Made by a program: the position numbers and the translations under genes. This document shows positions 60,744-64,000 of a DNA stretch of 64,000 bases, piece by piece (position 1 is the stretch's first letter; each line of letters opens with the position of its first letter). The notes under the pieces were generated by a model. It had not been told where the DNA came from, made no database searches, and worked only from the letters and a program-made list of their open reading frames with translations. Source of the stretch: Aeromonas veronii (lineage in GTDB: Bacteria; Pseudomonadota; Gammaproteobacteria; Enterobacterales; Aeromonadaceae); contig NZ_CP157875.1 of the NCBI RefSeq assembly GCF_040215105.1, positions 213,501 through 277,500 on the forward strand, in the 5' to 3' direction.

Positions 60744-62072
60744 ATGGCTAAGAAACCAGGATTGGATGTTAAAGCACAAGGTGGTCTGAGTGAACTGAAG
60801 AGCCGTCTGCTCTTCGTTCTCGGGGCGATTATCGTTTTCCGTGCAGGCTCTTATGTGCCGATTCCTGGTATTGACGCCGCCGTACTGGCCGAGTTGTTCC
60901 AACAACAGAAGGGCACCATCATTGAGATGTTCAACATGTTCAGTGGTGGTGCACTCTCGCGTGCTTCTATTCTTGCGCTGGGGATCATGCCGTACATTTC
61001 GGCGTCGATCATCATCCAGCTGCTGACTGTGGTTCACCCCGCTCTTGCTGAACTCAAGAAGGAAGGTGAAGCCGGCCGTCGCAAGATTAGCCAATATACC
61101 CGTTGGGGCACGCTGGTTTTGGGAACTTTCCAGGCCATTGGTATCGCAACCGGTCTGCCGAATATGATGCAAGGACTCGTGACTCATCCGGGTTTGGGCT
61201 TCTATTTCACAGCCGTTGTGAGTCTGGTCACCGGTACCATGTTCTTGATGTGGTTGGGTGAACAGATTACCGAGCGTGGGATTGGTAATGGTATCTCGTT
61301 GATTATCTTCACAGGTATCGTTGCCGGTCTGCCTCATGCCATTGGCGCTACGGCCGAACAGGCACGTCAAGGGGAATTGCACATCCTGCTGTTGTTGTTG
61401 CTGGGCTTGATTGTTTTCGCAGTGACTTACTTTGTGGTGTTCGTGGAGCGTGGTCAGCGTCGTATCGTCGTTAACTATGCCAAACGTCAACAAGGCCGCC
61501 AGGTATTCGCCGCGCAAAGCACACACCTGCCATTGAAAGTGAATATGGCCGGTGTGATTCCTGCGATTTTCGCATCGAGCATTATCCTCTTCCCTGGGAC
61601 CATTACCTCTTGGTTTGGTCAGGGCGAGGGCAAGGTCGCTGATATCCTGCAACAGGTCTCTATGGTCCTGCAGCCGGGTCAGCCCCTGTATGAAATGCTC
61701 TATGCAGCAGCCATTATCTTCTTCTGCTTCTTCTATACCGCGTTGGTATTCAACCCCCGCGAGACAGCAGATAACCTGAAGAAGAGTGGAGCCTTTATCC
61801 CGGGGATTCGCCCGGGCGAGCAGACAGCACGTTACATCGATAAGGTTATGACACGCCTGACATTGGCAGGTGCGCTCTATATAACCTTTATCTGTCTGGT
61901 ACCTCAGTTCTTGATGACTGCCTGGAACGTACAGTTCTATTTCGGTGGCACTTCGCTGCTGATTATCGTGGTGGTTATCATGGACTTCATGGCTCAGGTA
62001 CAAACCCATATGATGTCTCATCAATATGGCGACGTCCTGAGGAAGGCCAACCTGAAGGGCTACGGCCGCTAA
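60744..62072 (+). CDS. secY: Protein translocase channel SecY
   Basis: Core of the SecYEG channel. The 442-residue protein has ten hydrophobic segments, the [27 protein letters not shown] opening, the plug-region sequence after TM1, and the cytosolic SecA-contact loops ([20 protein letters not shown] and [22 protein letters not shown]). In the spc operon as in E. coli. Confidence 0.98.
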   Translation: MAKKPGLDVKAQGGLSELKSRLLFVLGAIIVFRAGSYVPIPGIDAAVLAELFQQQKGTIIEMFNMFSGGALSRASILALGIMPYISASIIIQLLTVVHPALAELKKEGEAGRRKISQYTRWGTLVLGTFQAIGIATGLPNMMQGLVTHPGLGFYFTAVVSLVTGTMFLMWLGEQITERGIGNGISLIIFTGIVAGLPHAIGATAEQARQGELHILLLLLLGLIVFAVTYFVVFVERGQRRIVVNYAKRQQGRQVFAAQSTHLPLKVNMAGVIPAIFASSIILFPGTITSWFGQGEGKVADILQQVSMVLQPGQPLYEMLYAAAIIFFCFFYTALVFNPRETADNLKKSGAFIPGIRPGEQTARYIDKVMTRLTLAGALYITFICLVPQFLMTAWNVQFYFGGTSLLIIVVVIMDFMAQVQTHMMSHQYGDVLRKANLKGYGR

Positions 62073-62099
62073 AGGTCGGCGTAGTTACGGAGTTAAGCA

Positions 62100-62213
62100 A
62101 TGAAAGTTCGTGCTTCCGTTAAGGCAATCTGCCGTAACTGCAAAATCATCAAGCGTCACGGTGTGGTGCGTGTGATTTGCAGTGAGCCAAAGCATAAACA
62201 GCGCCAAGGCTAA
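62100..62213 (+). CDS. rpmJ: 50S ribosomal protein L36 (zinc form)
   Basis: A 37-residue protein beginning [20 protein letters not shown]. Zinc ligands Cys11, Cys14, Cys27 and His32 are all present. Start ATG 62100 has a GGAG upstream. Confidence 0.96.
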   Translation: MKVRASVKAICRNCKIIKRHGVVRVICSEPKHKQRQG

Positions 62214-62230
62214 TTTTTTACGGTTAGTAC

Positions 62231-62259
62231 TTGCAACAAATAGTTGTGCTGGCTAATAT
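62231..62259 (+). promoter_or_regulatory. Alpha operon promoter
   Basis: TTGCAA (62231-62236), 17 bases, TAATAT (62254-62259). The -10 lies inside an inverted repeat (62248-62266). Confidence 0.75.
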
Positions 62260-62266
62260 AGCCAGC
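62248..62266. repeat. Palindrome over the alpha operon -10
   Basis: GCTGGCTA, ATA, TAGCCAGC: 8-bp arms around three bases; could be an operator or a hairpin at the end of the rpmJ transcript. Confidence 0.6.
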
Positions 62267-62352
62267 CAACTTTTGTTGTGTATTGGTTGACCGCCACGTA
62301 TCCGCTCACGGGCTTTGTGGTGGTCGTTATCTACGCTACGTAGGAGTGAACA
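62267..62352 (+). promoter_or_regulatory. Alpha operon leader (S4-repression region)
   Basis: The rpsM leader ends in the ribosome site TAGGAG before the GTG start, as in the E. coli alpha leader, where S4 binds a pseudoknot. GACCGCCAC and GTGGTGGTC inverted halves (about 62289-62330) support a structured region. The pseudoknot itself is not proven by eye. Confidence 0.55.
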
Positions 62353-62709
62353 GTGGCCCGTATCGCTGGCATTAACATTCCTGACCATAAGCACGCAGTC
62401 ATTGCGTTGACTGCAATTTATGGCGTCGGTCGTACCCGCTCCAAGGCCATCTGTGCCGCAGCCGGTATTGCTGAGAATGTGAAAATTAAAGACTTGGACG
62501 AAGCTCAGATCGAGAGTCTGCGCGAGCAAGTAGGTAAATTCACCGTTGAAGGTGACTTGCGTCGTCAGATTTCCATGAACATCAAGCGATTGATGGATCT
62601 GGGTTGCTACCGTGGTTTGCGTCACCGTCGTAGCCTGCCTGTTCGTGGTCAACGTACCAAGACCAATGCTCGTACCCGTAAGGGTCCGCGCAAGGCTATC
62701 AAGAAGTAA
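62353..62709 (+). CDS. rpsM: 30S ribosomal protein S13
   Basis: 30S head protein, first gene of the alpha operon. The 118-residue protein starts with GTG 62353 and has [31 protein letters not shown] and the C-terminal [24 protein letters not shown]. Confidence 0.98.
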   Translation: MARIAGINIPDHKHAVIALTAIYGVGRTRSKAICAAAGIAENVKIKDLDEAQIESLREQVGKFTVEGDLRRQISMNIKRLMDLGCYRGLRHRRSLPVRGQRTKTNARTRKGPRKAIKK

Positions 62710-62723
62710 CGGGAAGGTAGAAA

Positions 62724-63113
62724 ATGGCTAAAACTCCGACTCGTGCTCGCAAGCGCGTTAAAAAGCAAGTGAGCGACGGTATTGCGCACGTTCATGCATC
62801 TTTCAACAACACAATCGTGACCATTACTGACCGTCAGGGCAATGCTCTGTCTTGGGCTACCTCTGGTGGTTCCGGTTTCCGTGGTTCCCGTAAGTCCACT
62901 CCGTTTGCTGCCCAGGTAGCTGCTGAGCGTGCTGGTGAGATCGCCAAAGAATACGGCGTGAAGAACCTGGAAGTCATGGTCAAAGGTCCGGGTCCCGGTC
63001 GTGAGTCTTCCATCCGCGCTCTGAACGCGGCTGGTTTCCGCATCACTAACATTACTGATGTGACTCCGATCCCGCACAACGGTTGTCGTCCTCCCAAGAA
63101 GCGCCGCGTGTAA
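62724..63113 (+). CDS. rpsK: 30S ribosomal protein S11
   Basis: 30S platform protein. The 129-residue protein has [25 protein letters not shown] and the C-terminal [14 protein letters not shown] with the isoAsp site region. Confidence 0.98.
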   Translation: MAKTPTRARKRVKKQVSDGIAHVHASFNNTIVTITDRQGNALSWATSGGSGFRGSRKSTPFAAQVAAERAGEIAKEYGVKNLEVMVKGPGPGRESSIRALNAAGFRITNITDVTPIPHNGCRPPKKRRV

Positions 63114-63153
63114 CGCTGGTAGCTACTTGGTCTAGGATTGTTGGAGAAAGAAG

Positions 63154-63774
63154 ATGGCAAGATATATCGGTCCTAAGCTTAAGCTTAGCCGTCGTGAGGG
63201 CACCGACCTCTTCCTGAAGTCTGGTGTTCGTGCGATTGATTCTAAGTGCAAGATTGACACCGTTCCTGGTCAACACGGTGCGCGTAAAGCGCGTCTGTCC
63301 GACTACGGTGTGCAACTGCGCGAGAAACAAAAAGTACGTCGTATCTACGGCGTATTGGAAAAACAGTTCCGCAACTACTACCGCGACGCTGCCCGTCAAA
63401 AGGGTAACACCGGTGAAAACCTGTTGCAGCTGCTGGAAGGTCGTCTGGACAACGTCGTCTACCGCATGGGCTTCGGCGCCACTCGTGCTGAATCTCGTCA
63501 GCTGGTGAGCCACAAAGCCATCATGGTAAACGGCCGTGTCGTGAATGTTCCTTCTTTCCAGGTATCCCCTGAGGACGTGATCTGCGTTCGTGAGAAGGCT
63601 AAAAAGCAAGCGCGTATCAAAGCTTCCCTGGAAGTTGCTGGTCAGCGCGAGAAGCCGACTTGGGTAGAGGTTGACGCTGCTAAGATGGAAGGTGCCTTCA
63701 AGCGCCTGCCAGAGCGTTCCGACCTGTCTGCCGACATTAACGAACAGCTGATCGTCGAGCTTTACTCCAAGTAA
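63154..63774 (+). CDS. rpsD: 30S ribosomal protein S4
   Basis: Primary 16S-binding protein and alpha operon autoregulator. The 206-residue protein has the [23 protein letters not shown] opening, [14 protein letters not shown], and an S4 domain ([32 protein letters not shown]). AGAAAG upstream. Confidence 0.98.
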   Translation: MARYIGPKLKLSRREGTDLFLKSGVRAIDSKCKIDTVPGQHGARKARLSDYGVQLREKQKVRRIYGVLEKQFRNYYRDAARQKGNTGENLLQLLEGRLDNVVYRMGFGATRAESRQLVSHKAIMVNGRVVNVPSFQVSPEDVICVREKAKKQARIKASLEVAGQREKPTWVEVDAAKMEGAFKRLPERSDLSADINEQLIVELYSK

Positions 63775-63799
63775 AGCTAGCTTCTAAAGAGAGGACACA

Positions 63800-64000
63800 A
63801 TGCTGGGTTCTGTAACAGATTTTCTTAAACCGCGGCTAGTTGACATCGAGCAAGTTAGCCCGACTCACGCGAAAGTGACTCTCGAGCCGCTTGAGCGTGG
63901 CTTTGGTCACACGCTGGGCAATGCTCTGCGTCGTATTTTGCTGTCATCTATGCCCGGTTGTGCGGTTACTGAAGTCGAGATCGACGGAGTACTGCACGAG
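63800..64000 (+). CDS. rpoA: RNA polymerase alpha subunit (5' part)
   Basis: Only the first 67 codons are in the window. It reads [19 protein letters not shown] then [20 protein letters not shown], the N-terminal dimerization domain, nearly identical to E. coli. Gene order rpsM-rpsK-rpsD-rpoA is the normal alpha operon. GAGAGGA upstream. Confidence 0.98.
   Translation, partial: MLGSVTDFLKPRLVDIEQVSPTHAKVTLEPLERGFGHTLGNALRRILLSSMPGCAVTEVEIDGVLHE

Overview
The window is a 64 kb stretch of a gammaproteobacterial chromosome, most likely Aeromonas. This rests on proteins close to enterobacterial and Vibrio orthologues throughout, GC-rich coding DNA with AT-rich regulatory gaps, E. coli-like gene clusters joined in a different order, and a chromosomal Qnr pentapeptide gene of the type known in Aeromonas. 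There are no rRNA or tRNA genes, prophages, insertion sequences or CRISPR arrays. It is core genome with a few accessory touches.

Layout. 1-6632: def (partial) diverges from a LysM protein gene, dprA, smg, yrdD, tsaC, hemF, aroE and a frameshifted yrdB. 6633-9424: an RNA-rich zone with Spot 42 (spf), a candidate unnamed sRNA, engB, a cytochrome c4 gene and a CsrB/CsrC-type RNA. 9636-12054: yihI, a DUF2489 gene and hemN. 12122-20191: add, then the nitrogen regulon glnG-glnL, a DUF4124 gene and glnA with its sigma-54 promoter and NtrC sites, and divergent typA. 20353-23668: yihY, dtd, a spermidine-synthase-like methyltransferase and fabY, preceded by a diverged partial copy of its own 5' end. 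23722-29484: an AsmA-family gene, recG, pssA. 29633-35370: gluconate uptake and Entner-Doudoroff genes (gntU, gntK, edd, eda, gntR) with GntR operators and a CRP site. 35458-43845: a qnr-like gene, envC, gpmI, a rhodanese gene, secB, gpsA, nfuA, gntX and bioH. 43929-51237: a flagellar-rod-like small protein, a SprA-related putative metalloprotease, tex, greB, ompR-envZ and an EamA transporter. 51593-64000: the S10, spc and alpha ribosomal protein operons, ending inside rpoA.

How parts work together. GlnL/GlnG (NtrB/NtrC) control glnA through a -24/-12 promoter and an NtrC palindrome, with a second palindrome before glnL suggesting autoregulation. GntR-type palindromes sit upstream of gntK and of gntR itself, and a CRP site near gntK links gluconate use to carbon status. 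Spot 42 and the Csr-type RNA put two global carbon regulators next to each other around engB, as in E. coli. OmpR/EnvZ form an overlapping two-component pair, and the ribosomal block carries an S10 leader, an internal spc promoter and terminator, and an alpha-operon leader.

The most unusual items are the partial duplication before fabY, the candidate sRNA after Spot 42, a perfect 12-bp inverted repeat just upstream of the Spot 42 promoter, the broken yrdB, and the paired unknown genes at 43929-44928.
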